Origin: Mycobacterium sp. 852002-51971_SCH5477799-a
GTDB lineage: Bacteria > Actinomycetota > Actinomycetes > Mycobacteriales > Mycobacteriaceae
Assembly (NCBI RefSeq): GCF_001667145.1
Contig: NZ_LZIF01000113.1
Span: 1 to 64,000 of the forward strand
Reading direction: 5' to 3'
Length of the DNA: 64,000 nucleotides
Shown here in pieces: positions 34,963-42,231 of this stretch (positions are counted from its first letter, which is position 1; every line of letters begins with the position of its first letter). The translations under genes were made by a program, and so were the position numbers. The notes under the pieces are model-generated. The model saw nothing but the letters and a program-made list of their open reading frames with translations, was not told where the DNA came from and made no database searches.

Positions 34963-35385
34963 TTACTCCAGAACGAAAACCGGGATCTGACGTGCCGTCT
35001 TCGCCTTGTATTCCGCATAGGGCGGAAAAGCCTCAACGGCCCGCTGCCACCACTGTTCGCGCTCGGCACCGTCGAGCTCGCGAGCCGTCAACGTGACAAT
35101 CGTGTCACCATCCTGCAGCGTCACCCTCGGATTCGCCTTCAGGTTGAAGTACCAGACCGGATGTTCCGGGGCGCCGCCATGCGATGCGACAATTACGTAG
35201 CGGCCATCCTTCTCGACCCGCATCAACGGTACGTAGCGCTGTTTGCCCGACTTGGCTCCGGTGACGGTCAGCAGAACGATGGGCCGGTCGAAGACCTCGA
35301 CTCCGTCGGTCGTGCCTTGACTCAAGATCTGTTCGGTCTGGTCGCGCACCCAGCCCCTGGGGCTCAGTTCGATTGGGTCAGCCAT
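34963..35385 (-). CDS. Deazaflavin (F420)-dependent nitroreductase family protein (Ddn-like)
   Basis: ~140 aa from ATG 35385 (five extra residues if the start is 35400). Split beta-barrel features of the Ddn family: FDRPIVLLTVTGAKSGKQRYVPLMRV, ASHGGAPEHPVWYFNLKANPRVTLQDGD, and AFPPYAEYKAKTARQIPVFVL. Family members use F420H2, e.g. on quinones. Divergent from a methyltransferase across a 19-bp palindrome. Confidence 0.87.
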   Translation of the reverse strand: MADPIELSPRGWVRDQTEQILSQGTTDGVEVFDRPIVLLTVTGAKSGKQRYVPLMRVEKDGRYVIVASHGGAPEHPVWYFNLKANPRVTLQDGDTIVTLTARELDGAEREQWWQRAVEAFPPYAEYKAKTARQIPVFVLE

Positions 35386-35494
35386 ACCTACAGCGAACAC
35401 CCGGCCACCGCTGCCGGATTCCCGGGCCTCGGCCGCGCCGCCGTTGCCGCTCGAACCGGAGGTCCCGGCGCGCAGGCGTACAGTTGAGTTGTCG

Positions 35495-35513
35495 ATTAGA
35501 TAGGCTAGCTAAT
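35495..35513. promoter_or_regulatory. 19-bp palindromic operator ATTAGATAGGCTAGCTAAT
   Basis: Dyad centred on a single G with one mismatched pair, 30 bp before the methyltransferase ATG 35543 and 110 bp from the divergent Ddn-like gene. Size and layout are typical of TetR-family operators. No regulator gene is next to it. Confidence 0.6.
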
Positions 35514-35542
35514 TTCACGCAGGCCGCAGAGAGGAGTCGGGC

Positions 35543-36445
35543 GTGAGCCGCACCGAGAACGACACATGGGATTTGGCGTCCAGCGTCGGAGCCACCGCGA
35601 CGGCGGTCGCCGCACAGCGGGCGATCGCGTCCCAGGGCCCGGACGCTCTGCTGAACGACCCTTGGGCCGATCCGCTCGTCCGAGCGGTGGGCATCGACGT
35701 CTTCATCAAGCTTCTCGGCAACCAGCTCGACCGCAGCGATGACCCGCTGCTGAACCGCCAGGCCGTGCGGGAGCAGATCACGGTGCGCACCCGATTCTTC
35801 GACGACTTCTTCGTGCAAGCGACCGAATCGGGCATCCAGCAAGCGGTCATTCTGGCGTCCGGCTTGGACACCAGGGCTTACCGGCTGCCCTGGCCGGCAG
35901 GCACGGTCGTCTACGAGATCGACCAGCCCGAGGTGATCGAATTCAAGACGCGAACTCTGGCCGAACTTGGCGCCACCCCCAGTGCCGAGCGCCGCACCGT
36001 GTCGATCGACCTGCGCGACGACTGGCCGTCGGCGCTCGTGGCGGCCGGGTTCGACGCTCACAAGCCGACCGCGTGGAGCGCCGAAGGGCTACTCGTCTAC
36101 CTTCCGCCTGAGGCGCAAGACCGTTTGTTCGACAACATCGCCGCCGCTTCGGTGCCGGGCAGCCGGATCGCCACCGAACACATGGATCTGCGCGACATCC
36201 CCTCGGACTGGGCGAAGAAGTTGACTGAGCGGTCTCAGCGGATTGGCTCCAACATCAATCTGGCCGAGCTGTTCTACACCGGTGAGCGCAACACTGCCGC
36301 CGAATACCTGGCCGCGCGTGGTTGGCGGATCGAGATACGGACCACCGAGCAGGCTTTTGGCGCACACGGCTTCGCGGTACCGAACGACGAGCTGGCCTCG
36401 TTCGGCGACGCATCCGGTTATTTGACGGCAACGCTTGCGAAGTAG
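35543..36445 (+). CDS. SAM-dependent methyltransferase, TIGR00027 / LCM-like mycobacterial family
   Basis: 300 aa. Family hallmarks: TWDLASSVGATATAVAAQRA at the N-terminus, VRTRFFDDFF, 'QAVILASGLDTRAYRLPWPAGTVVYEIDQPEVIEFK' (SAM loop and acidic ribose contact) and 'AEGLLVYLPPEAQDRLF'. Mycobacteria carry many such paralogues of unknown substrate. GAGAGGAG precedes the start. Confidence 0.88.
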   Translation: MSRTENDTWDLASSVGATATAVAAQRAIASQGPDALLNDPWADPLVRAVGIDVFIKLLGNQLDRSDDPLLNRQAVREQITVRTRFFDDFFVQATESGIQQAVILASGLDTRAYRLPWPAGTVVYEIDQPEVIEFKTRTLAELGATPSAERRTVSIDLRDDWPSALVAAGFDAHKPTAWSAEGLLVYLPPEAQDRLFDNIAAASVPGSRIATEHMDLRDIPSDWAKKLTERSQRIGSNINLAELFYTGERNTAAEYLAARGWRIEIRTTEQAFGAHGFAVPNDELASFGDASGYLTATLAK

Positions 36446-36447
36446 AG

Positions 36448-36485
36448 TATCAGCTTCGTTGACATATATCAGCTTTCTTGATATA
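36448..36485 (+). promoter_or_regulatory. Tandem 19-bp direct repeats upstream of the second methyltransferase
   Basis: TATCAGCTTCGTTGACATA (36448-36466) and TATCAGCTTTCTTGATATA (36467-36485) are head-to-tail with no gap and identical at 16 of 19 positions. Each is an imperfect TATCA-n7-TGAnA dyad. They fill the 48-bp gap between the two methyltransferase genes and overlap any promoter of the second. Cooperative binding of a repressor to both is the simplest reading. Confidence 0.6.
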
Positions 36486-36493
36486 AAGGTGGC

Positions 36494-37183
36494 ATGACGC
36501 AACCGACCCAAGAGATGTTCGAATCCGCTTATCGGGGCGAGGCTCCCGAGATGGGCGAGGGCAGTCGGCCGCCGTGGAGCATCGGTGAGCCGCAGCCCGA
36601 GATCGCGGCCCTGATCGACAACGGCAAGTTCCACGGCGACGTGCTCGACGCTGGTTGCGGCGAGGCGGCGGTGTCGCTGTACCTCGCCGAACGCGGCTTC
36701 ACCACGGTAGGCCTGGACCAGTCGCCCACCGCGATCGCGTTGGCAACCGAGAAAGCCGCCCGACGAGGCCTGACGAGCGCCACCTTCGATGTCGCGGACA
36801 TCAGCGCCTTCACCGGCTACGACGGCCGCTTCGGGACCATCGTCGACAGCACCCTTTTCCACTCGATGCCCGTGGAACTGCGCGAGGGCTATCAGCAGTC
36901 GATCGTGCGGGCCGCCGCACCGGGAGCCTCGTACTTCGTGCTCGTCTTCGACCGCGCCGCGATGCCTGCCGATGGCCCCGTCAACGCGGTCACCGAAACC
37001 GAGCTGCGCGATGTCGTCTCGAAGTACTGGGTGATCGACGAGATCCGGCCCGCCCGCATCCACGCCAACGTGCCCGAGCACTTCCTCGCGGGCTTTGAGG
37101 CATTCGCAGGCGCCGACATTCGCGACGAGGACAACGGTCGCAAGTCCGTGGGCGCCTGGCTACTGTCCGCGCACCTCGGCTGA
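36494..37183 (+). CDS. Class I SAM-dependent methyltransferase
   Basis: 229 aa. SAM motif I VLDAGCGEAAVSLYLAERG, acidic motif VGLDQSPTAI, then 'FDVADIS' and 'GTIVDSTLFHSMP'. The type resembles small-molecule (thiopurine/tellurite-like) methyltransferases. The AAAGGTGG RBS lies inside the end of the operator repeats. Possibly co-transcribed with the preceding methyltransferase. Confidence 0.86.
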   Translation: MTQPTQEMFESAYRGEAPEMGEGSRPPWSIGEPQPEIAALIDNGKFHGDVLDAGCGEAAVSLYLAERGFTTVGLDQSPTAIALATEKAARRGLTSATFDVADISAFTGYDGRFGTIVDSTLFHSMPVELREGYQQSIVRAAAPGASYFVLVFDRAAMPADGPVNAVTETELRDVVSKYWVIDEIRPARIHANVPEHFLAGFEAFAGADIRDEDNGRKSVGAWLLSAHLG

Positions 37184-37203
37184 CGGCACCCGGGGCGGGC
37201 GGC

Positions 37204-38841
37204 CTACGGGACGTCCCAGCTCTCCGGCAGCATCGGCATGCGGGCGCCATCACCGGTTTCGTTGCCCCCCAACGTGCTCAGGCCTGCCGCGCGCACGTCA
37301 GGCTTGGGCAGCGTTCCGGTGAAGCCCTTTATCGTCCCTCCGGAGTCCGTGGCCCGATAGCGGTCGGGCGACGTCGACGCGAGCGCGGCGGCATCCTCGT
37401 CGGTCTCGATGAATTCGTAGCGGTATCCCGGGTCGACGATCGACCGCGGACGCTTGCCGCAGCGTCCCTGATCCTGCTCTGCCTGCGCTACGCCCGCCGC
37501 CGATGCCGCGGTGTGCCCGGCTGGTCGCGCACTTCTCGCCTGGGTCTGCGCCTTCGATCCCATGCCGAGCCCGACGCTGCCCACCATGTAGCCGAAGCCC
37601 TCGGCTCCGGTCACGGGTGCCGGGGGTACCGGCGGTGGCGCCGGCGGCGTGACCGCGGAGGTTACGGGCGCAGGAGTCGACACCACCGACGTCGCTGGTG
37701 CCACCGGGCTGGTCGGGGCCATCGGAGCCATCGCGGGAGCGGCCGAGACCACCGGTGGTTGGTTGCCGACCACAGCGGGCTCTGGCATTGCAGCGGGAGC
37801 GGGAGCGCCTGCCGGGGCGCCCACCGCGGCCACCCCCGACAAACCCGCCAGGCCTGCCAGGCTGCCCAGGTTGGCGATTGACAGGCTCAGACCGACCTGC
37901 AGCAGCAGCGGCAACTCTTGGAGGATGAAGCGCAGCGTCCGGAGCGTCCAGTTGACGATCCGGTAGGTCTGCCATGCAATGAAATACTGCATTAGCGCCG
38001 GGAACTGGGACGGGTTGAGCAGACCTGAAAGGTTCTGCTGGAGCCAGGCCACCGCCTGAGCGTTGCCGTCGAAGAAGTTTCCTAGATTCTGCAGGTACTG
38101 CGACGGGCTCCAGTTGGGCTGGCCCTGACCGGGGATCTGCTCGCCGTCGGGCCCGAAGAGCATTTCCCAGATCTCGTCGGGGGTGGGCAGCTGGAAGGAA
38201 CCCGTACCTCCTCCTCCGCCCGCACCGGTCCCACCGCCGGTGCCGCTTCCTGCTCCCGTCCCAGTGCCCGCTCCGGTACCAGTGCCCGCCCCAGTTCCAG
38301 TCCCCGCGCCAGCGCCGCTCCCAGTTCCCGTGCCCGCTCCGCTGGTCATTTGCACGGCTTCGGTCGTCGCCTGGTAGGTGGTCATGGTCGTCGCCGCCTG
38401 GGTCCACATCCGCGCGTAGTCGGCCTCGTTCACCGCAATCGGAATCGTGTTGATTCCAAAGAAATTCGTCGCCACCAATGCCGCGTGCGTCGCATGGTTG
38501 GCGGCCAATTCCGGCAGGGTCGGCATCGCGGCCAGGGCGGCCGTGTAGGCGGTGGCCACCCCCTGATGTTGGGCGGCCGCCTCGGCGCTCAGCGCACCGG
38601 CCAGCTGCAGCCACGCCAGATACGGCATGTGCGCGGCGACGTACCTGTCGGCGGTCGGGCCATCCCAGACCGGGGCGGATCCGCTCAAGGCGACCGTCAA
38701 TTCGGTAGCCGCCGAATCGTATTGGGCGCTCAGGGCGGTCCAGGTCGCTGCGGCCGCCAGCAACGGGCCCGGCCCGGGACCGCTGCTCAGCAGCGTCGAG
38801 TGCACTTCTGGCGGAAGGGCCATCCACACCGGCGCGGTCAT
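37204..38841 (-). CDS. PPE-family protein with PPW-type C-terminus and Gly/Thr linker
   Basis: 545 aa. The N-terminal PPE domain (MALPPEVHS, PVWDGP with the W-x-G) spans ~165 residues. Then come a Gly-Thr-Ala low-complexity linker (residues ~168-214), a domain with hydrophobic helices (~LLLQVGLSLSIANLGSLAGL), a Pro/Ala-rich part, and the PPW-type C-terminal block (YRYEFIETDEDA..., KGFTGTLPKPDVRAAGLSTL, MPMLPESWDVP). Paired with the PE gene 3 bp upstream. Confidence 0.88.
   Translation of the reverse strand: MTAPVWMALPPEVHSTLLSSGPGPGPLLAAAATWTALSAQYDSAATELTVALSGSAPVWDGPTADRYVAAHMPYLAWLQLAGALSAEAAAQHQGVATAYTAALAAMPTLPELAANHATHAALVATNFFGINTIPIAVNEADYARMWTQAATTMTTYQATTEAVQMTSGAGTGTGSGAGAGTGTGAGTGTGAGTGTGAGSGTGGGTGAGGGGGTGSFQLPTPDEIWEMLFGPDGEQIPGQGQPNWSPSQYLQNLGNFFDGNAQAVAWLQQNLSGLLNPSQFPALMQYFIAWQTYRIVNWTLRTLRFILQELPLLLQVGLSLSIANLGSLAGLAGLSGVAAVGAPAGAPAPAAMPEPAVVGNQPPVVSAAPAMAPMAPTSPVAPATSVVSTPAPVTSAVTPPAPPPVPPAPVTGAEGFGYMVGSVGLGMGSKAQTQARSARPAGHTAASAAGVAQAEQDQGRCGKRPRSIVDPGYRYEFIETDEDAAALASTSPDRYRATDSGGTIKGFTGTLPKPDVRAAGLSTLGGNETGDGARMPMLPESWDVP
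38200..38340 (-). repeat. GC-rich low-complexity repeat coding Gly-Thr/Gly-Ala linker in PPE
   Basis: ~140 bp of irregular 6- to 12-bp repeats (ccngtgcccgctcc-like) encode GTGTGAGTGTG-type sequence between the PPE domain and the C-terminal region. Likely hypervariable in length between strains. Confidence 0.75.
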
Positions 38842-38844
38842 TCG

Positions 38845-39150
38845 TCAGCCCGCGGCCAGGTAGGTCGACGCACCCGCCGCATCGCCGGCGGCGTAACCGA
38901 CGCCCGCCAGACTGACCCCCAACCCGGCACGGCCCAACACCTCGACGCCCTTGGCCGCCGCGGCCGAATGTTGGCTGCCGCGCTCGCTGAACACGGCGGC
39001 GGCCGCCAGCGATACGGGATCGGCCGCCGGTGGAGCCACCACCGAGACCACCGGTGCCGCCGCCGCGTGCGCTGCCGCCAGTTGAGCGGTGATCGCATCG
39101 ACCGCCGCGCTGGTCGCCGCCAGGCCCTCGGGAATAACTCGCAGTGTCAT
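38845..39150 (-). CDS. PE-family protein
   Basis: 101 aa helical PE domain (MTLRVIPEGLAATSAAVDAITAQLAAAHAAAAPVVSVVAPPAADPVSLAAAAVFSERG) with the YxxxD motif YAAGD near the end. It heterodimerises with the downstream PPE. Which ESX system exports it is not shown by context. ATG overlaps the stop of the upstream membrane-protein gene (ATGA). Confidence 0.88.
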   Translation of the reverse strand: MTLRVIPEGLAATSAAVDAITAQLAAAHAAAAPVVSVVAPPAADPVSLAAAAVFSERGSQHSAAAAKGVEVLGRAGLGVSLAGVGYAAGDAAGASTYLAAG

Positions 39151-39728
39151 AGCGGCCCCTCCTTGTATCGCCTTCCGTCAATGAGTGCGCCGGCTTCCCC
39201 CGTCGGGGGGTGACCCAGACAAAGTGCCACCACCGAGGCGAGCAGACCGGCTACGAAGCCAAAAATTAGATGCCAACCGGCCCGGGCGAGCATCCCGTTC
39301 GATGCCCACGCCGAGACAGCAGCTGCTGTGTGCCACGAGAAGACCGGACTGGCAAGCGCGACCAGGTGAATGGGCGCAGCGGCGACGGCGAGCAGCCATC
39401 GGCGCGCGCGAACCGCCGAAAGGGAGCCGACGGCATACAGCAACACCGCCGCGGCCACATAACGGCTGCTCCACAGCGGATCGCTCATCCCATGCATCGG
39501 CAACGTCGCGATCGATGACACCGCCCCGACCGCTAGCACCGCCGCACGCCGCGCGGTCACCAGCGCAACCGCCACCAGCATGGTCAACCAGATCAATCCG
39601 CGGTGTCCTGGTAGGCCCAAAGGAATGCGGATATCGGTCGAGGCGACAATGATCGCGACCGCAAGCAGGGGGAACGCCACCTCCCGGACGGCCAGGAGTC
39701 CCGTCGTCGGTCGCTGCATCACCGTCAT
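39147..39728 (-). CDS. Polytopic membrane protein of the PE/PPE operon
   Basis: 193 aa with about five to six hydrophobic helices (AVAIIVASTDIRIPLGLPGHRGLIWLTMLVAVALVTARRAAVLAVGAV...). The family is not recognised. It is the first gene of a unit with PE and PPE, joined by a 4-bp overlap, so a role in handling that PE/PPE pair is possible. Confidence 0.72.
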   Translation of the reverse strand: MTVMQRPTTGLLAVREVAFPLLAVAIIVASTDIRIPLGLPGHRGLIWLTMLVAVALVTARRAAVLAVGAVSSIATLPMHGMSDPLWSSRYVAAAVLLYAVGSLSAVRARRWLLAVAAAPIHLVALASPVFSWHTAAAVSAWASNGMLARAGWHLIFGFVAGLLASVVALCLGHPPTGEAGALIDGRRYKEGPL

Positions 39729-39753
39729 GCGTGGATCATAAATCGCAAGGACC

Positions 39754-39759
39754 TACACT
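39754..39759 (+). promoter_or_regulatory. Putative -10 box TACACT for the lipoprotein/GIDDTD operon
   Basis: TACACT lies ~40 bp before ATG 39800 and upstream of a strong AGGAGGG ribosome-binding site. No convincing -35 was seen, as is common in mycobacterial promoters. Confidence 0.35.
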
Positions 39760-39799
39760 AATCCTCATTTACGGCGAATTCACAGGAGGGAATCCGTAA

Positions 39800-40225
39800 A
39801 TGCGCAGCAATGGCGGTCTGAGCCGTGTGGTTGCGGTTCTCGCCATGAGTGCCGCGCTCGTCGCGTGCGGCGCTTCGCAGCCCGACCTCCAACTCATCGT
39901 GCAGGAGAACCATCGGGTGCTCGACCGCTTCACCGTTTCGCAGCTCCAGCGGCTCCCTCAGGTCGAGGTCGCGACGCCGCAATCACACGGCGCGCAGGTC
40001 CAGAAGGGACCCAGCGTGCGCTCGATCCTCGACGCCGCGGGCGCGACCGACGTCGTCAAGGTGCGCGTGGAAGGCCGCGACCCGGCTCAGACCCTGACGG
40101 CCGCCGAGCTCGACGACCAGCTGATCCTCGGCTTCACCAAACGCGACACACTCAAGCTCACTGGCGCCAAGCTCACCCGCAATCAATGGGTTCGTGATGT
40201 CACCGATTTGGTGGTCAATCCATGA
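39800..40225 (+). CDS. Lipoprotein with molybdopterin-oxidoreductase-like fold (SUOX-type)
   Basis: 141 aa: signal peptide with lipobox ALVAC (Cys ~23). The domain GPSVRSILDAAGATDVVKVRVEGRDPAQTLTAAELDDQ...WVRDVTDLVV resembles the minimal Oxidored_molyb fold, but no clear molybdopterin-binding Cys is visible in the domain. It may be a binding protein rather than an enzyme. The stop overlaps the next gene's ATG by ATGA. Confidence 0.7.
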   Translation: MRSNGGLSRVVAVLAMSAALVACGASQPDLQLIVQENHRVLDRFTVSQLQRLPQVEVATPQSHGAQVQKGPSVRSILDAAGATDVVKVRVEGRDPAQTLTAAELDDQLILGFTKRDTLKLTGAKLTRNQWVRDVTDLVVNP

Positions 40226-41010
40226 CCGGCCGTACCGCGCTGGCCGGTGTGGACTTGCTCATCGGCATCGATGACACCGACAATCCGTATACGCTCGGCA
40301 CGGGCCGGCGAGCCCGCGCCCTGCTTCACGAACTACAAGCGGCGGGCCTCGGCTCTCCCGCGGGCGCCACTCGTCATCAGCTGCTCGTCGACGACCGGAT
40401 CCCTTATACCTCCCATAACTCAAGCGCATGCCTGGCCTGGCGGAGTCCCGACGACGATCCGCAGGCGGTGCTAACCGAGATCATCGAAGTCGCCGGACAA
40501 TTCTTGGAACGGGTATGCCCACCCGATGCCGACCCCGGGCTCGCCGTCGTCGTCCCGGGCCAGCTCGCCGGCGCGGCGCCACGACTGATCGCGTTCGGCC
40601 ATCGCGCCAAGCGAGAAGTGTTGCACCCCAGCGAGGCTCACGAGCTCGCCGCCGCGCTCGGCATGCATCTGTCCGGACACGGCGGTACCCGGGAAGGGAC
40701 GACCGGCGCTCTCGCGGCAGTTGGCCTGCACCTGTCCGGTAACGACGGGCTGTTCATCACTCTGCCTGGAATCCGCAAGCTGCCCGTCCAGGCCAGCATC
40801 GAGGCGGTTTTCGCCCTGGCACCCATCGACCTGGTTCGCGACGGCATGCACCGCCAGCCCAGACCCGGCGAGGTGATCGAGCTGGGCGACTGGGTCCGTC
40901 CGGTGTTGCTCGACGGGCTGGCCGTGTTGCTTCTCGAGCCAGCTTGCCAGCAGGACGACGGAAGCAGAATCTGGCGAACGGCGCCGCGTGCGGTGGTCAA
41001 GCGGTATTGA
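40222..41010 (+). CDS. GIDDTD-motif protein, TiaS/MJ-type domain, function unknown
   Basis: 262 aa. It opens LLIGIDDTDNPYTLGTGRRARALL, the phosphate-binding GIDDTDxP...GTG motif of archaeal tRNA-Ile agmatidine synthase TiaS and related nucleotide-using enzymes. HHQ/ITR equivalents 'RHQLLVDDRIPYTSHNSSACLAW' and a Gly/His-rich core (LSGHGGTREGTTGALAAVGL) follow. The RNA-binding domains of TiaS are missing. Coupled by ATGA to a lipoprotein gene, so an envelope or cofactor role is as likely as an RNA one. Confidence 0.7.
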   Translation: MTGRTALAGVDLLIGIDDTDNPYTLGTGRRARALLHELQAAGLGSPAGATRHQLLVDDRIPYTSHNSSACLAWRSPDDDPQAVLTEIIEVAGQFLERVCPPDADPGLAVVVPGQLAGAAPRLIAFGHRAKREVLHPSEAHELAAALGMHLSGHGGTREGTTGALAAVGLHLSGNDGLFITLPGIRKLPVQASIEAVFALAPIDLVRDGMHRQPRPGEVIELGDWVRPVLLDGLAVLLLEPACQQDDGSRIWRTAPRAVVKRY

Positions 41011-41123
41011 TCGCGCGGCGCCGTGAGCAGCGCAATCGGCACCGACGGATTGGGCCGGGTTTCGACGCCGGTCATTCGGGAGACCCTGACTAGAGGCAGT
41101 GCAGACGTTCAGAGGAGATCTCG

Positions 41124-41291
41124 GTGGACCAGCAAGTCAACTTCGACCCGCCAGCGGCGCCCGAGGACGCCCGCAAGGCGACCGAGGAGCAACGCAAGTT
41201 GCAGGAACAGCTCGAGCACCAGGACGAGGATCCGGAGGGTCCGGGATTGCACCAGTCTCGGCACGACCTCCCAGACGAGAGCACACGATAG
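41124..41291 (+). CDS. Small acidic hydrophilic protein, 55 aa
   Basis: GTG start 41124 with AGAGGAG 6 nt upstream. It is Gln/Glu/Asp-rich and lacks hydrophobic segments (VNFDPPAAPEDARKATEEQ, EHQDEDPEGPGLHQSRHD). The codon pattern (GC-rich third positions, no rare codons) fits a real gene. Possibly coiled or disordered; function unknown. Confidence 0.55.
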   Translation: MDQQVNFDPPAAPEDARKATEEQRKLQEQLEHQDEDPEGPGLHQSRHDLPDESTR

Positions 41292-41330
41292 CCCCGGTCC
41301 GGCGGTCTTCCGGTCGGCGAATGTTGGCTC

Positions 41331-41714
41331 TCAGCACGCTATTTCGTCTTGGCGAGATGCCGTGTTGCCCCACCGTGGTGATTGCGTCCCGCGCGCCGGC
41401 GGCGTTGGCCGCCGGTGGTCGTGGACGACCGCCGCCACAGCCTGCCATGTCAGCGTCACGCCGCCCAGGGCCGCCGTCGGGATTGCCCATAACCGCCGGA
41501 CCATCAGCGCGCTGTTGCATTGGTCGACATAGTTGCGCGCTTTGCCGGCCGCCGTTGCGGCCTGGGTCAGTTCACTCGCAAACCCGTTGCCGCACTTGAC
41601 TTGCCAGCCGAACTGATCGAAGGCGTCGATGAATACCGGGAAGTACAGCGCCAAGAGCCCCCCGGCCAGGAGCACCACGGCGGTGAAGACGATCAACGGC
41701 ACGCGGTTGGTCAT
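41331..41714 (-). CDS. Membrane protein, 127 aa, unknown
   Basis: Two hydrophobic helices: near the N-terminus (PLIVFTAVVLLAGGLLALYFPVF) and in the middle (AIPTAALGGVTLTWQAVAAVV). The extracytoplasmic loop holds two Cys (KCGNGF, DQCNSA) that could pair. 9 bp downstream of another small membrane gene, probably an operon. Confidence 0.65.
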   Translation of the reverse strand: MTNRVPLIVFTAVVLLAGGLLALYFPVFIDAFDQFGWQVKCGNGFASELTQAATAAGKARNYVDQCNSALMVRRLWAIPTAALGGVTLTWQAVAAVVHDHRRPTPPARGTQSPRWGNTASRQDEIAC

Positions 41715-41723
41715 GCGAGCCTC

Positions 41724-41954
41724 CTAGGTCATGCACACGTTGGCGAAAAGCAGCACTGGCCACGACACGATCGAGCCGAGGAATGACACCACCAAGTCGG
41801 CGCCGTGCATGTCGTGCAGATGCTGGGTATGGGTGCTCGACCAGATCACGCCAACGATCAGGTACGGCGTCCCCAGCAGGATCGCCAGGCCCAGCAGTTC
41901 AGCGATGGTCAGTTGATACTCCAGGAGTGTGCGAATCCTGCTCAGCATGGGCAT
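41724..41954 (-). CDS. Small membrane protein, ~76 aa, unknown
   Basis: From ATG 41954 (MPMLSRIRTLLEYQLTIAELLGLAILLGTPYLIVGVIWSSTHTQHL...SIVSWPVLLFANVC): two membrane helices and a His-containing loop. An in-frame upstream start at 42026 is less likely. Forms a pair with the following 127-aa membrane protein gene. Confidence 0.62.
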   Translation of the reverse strand: MPMLSRIRTLLEYQLTIAELLGLAILLGTPYLIVGVIWSSTHTQHLHDMHGADLVVSFLGSIVSWPVLLFANVCMT

Positions 41955-42231
41955 GCCTTTCGCGCGAGCGCTGCCGAGCTTGACGGTGGCCCACCAACAC
42001 GATGGGAACTGCGGCGCACCCGGCATGCGGACTAGATCCGTCTATGTTAATGCGGATTCGGACGATTTGATAGCCCGATGGGTCCGTTCACGGCGCTCAG
42101 GCCCGGCCAACGAAAACAGGAGATACGCTGCCGGAAGCGGGCGTTCAGCTCGCCCGGATGCACCGGCGCGGTAAATCACCGACTAGCAAGTGGGTAGTGA
42201 TTCTTCGGATACGGGCATCTGCAAAGACCTG

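Noticed and set aside
37298..39181. 627-codon open frame on the minus strand
   Set aside because: Runs through both PE and PPE genes in a shifted frame with Arg/Gly-rich composition; not a protein.
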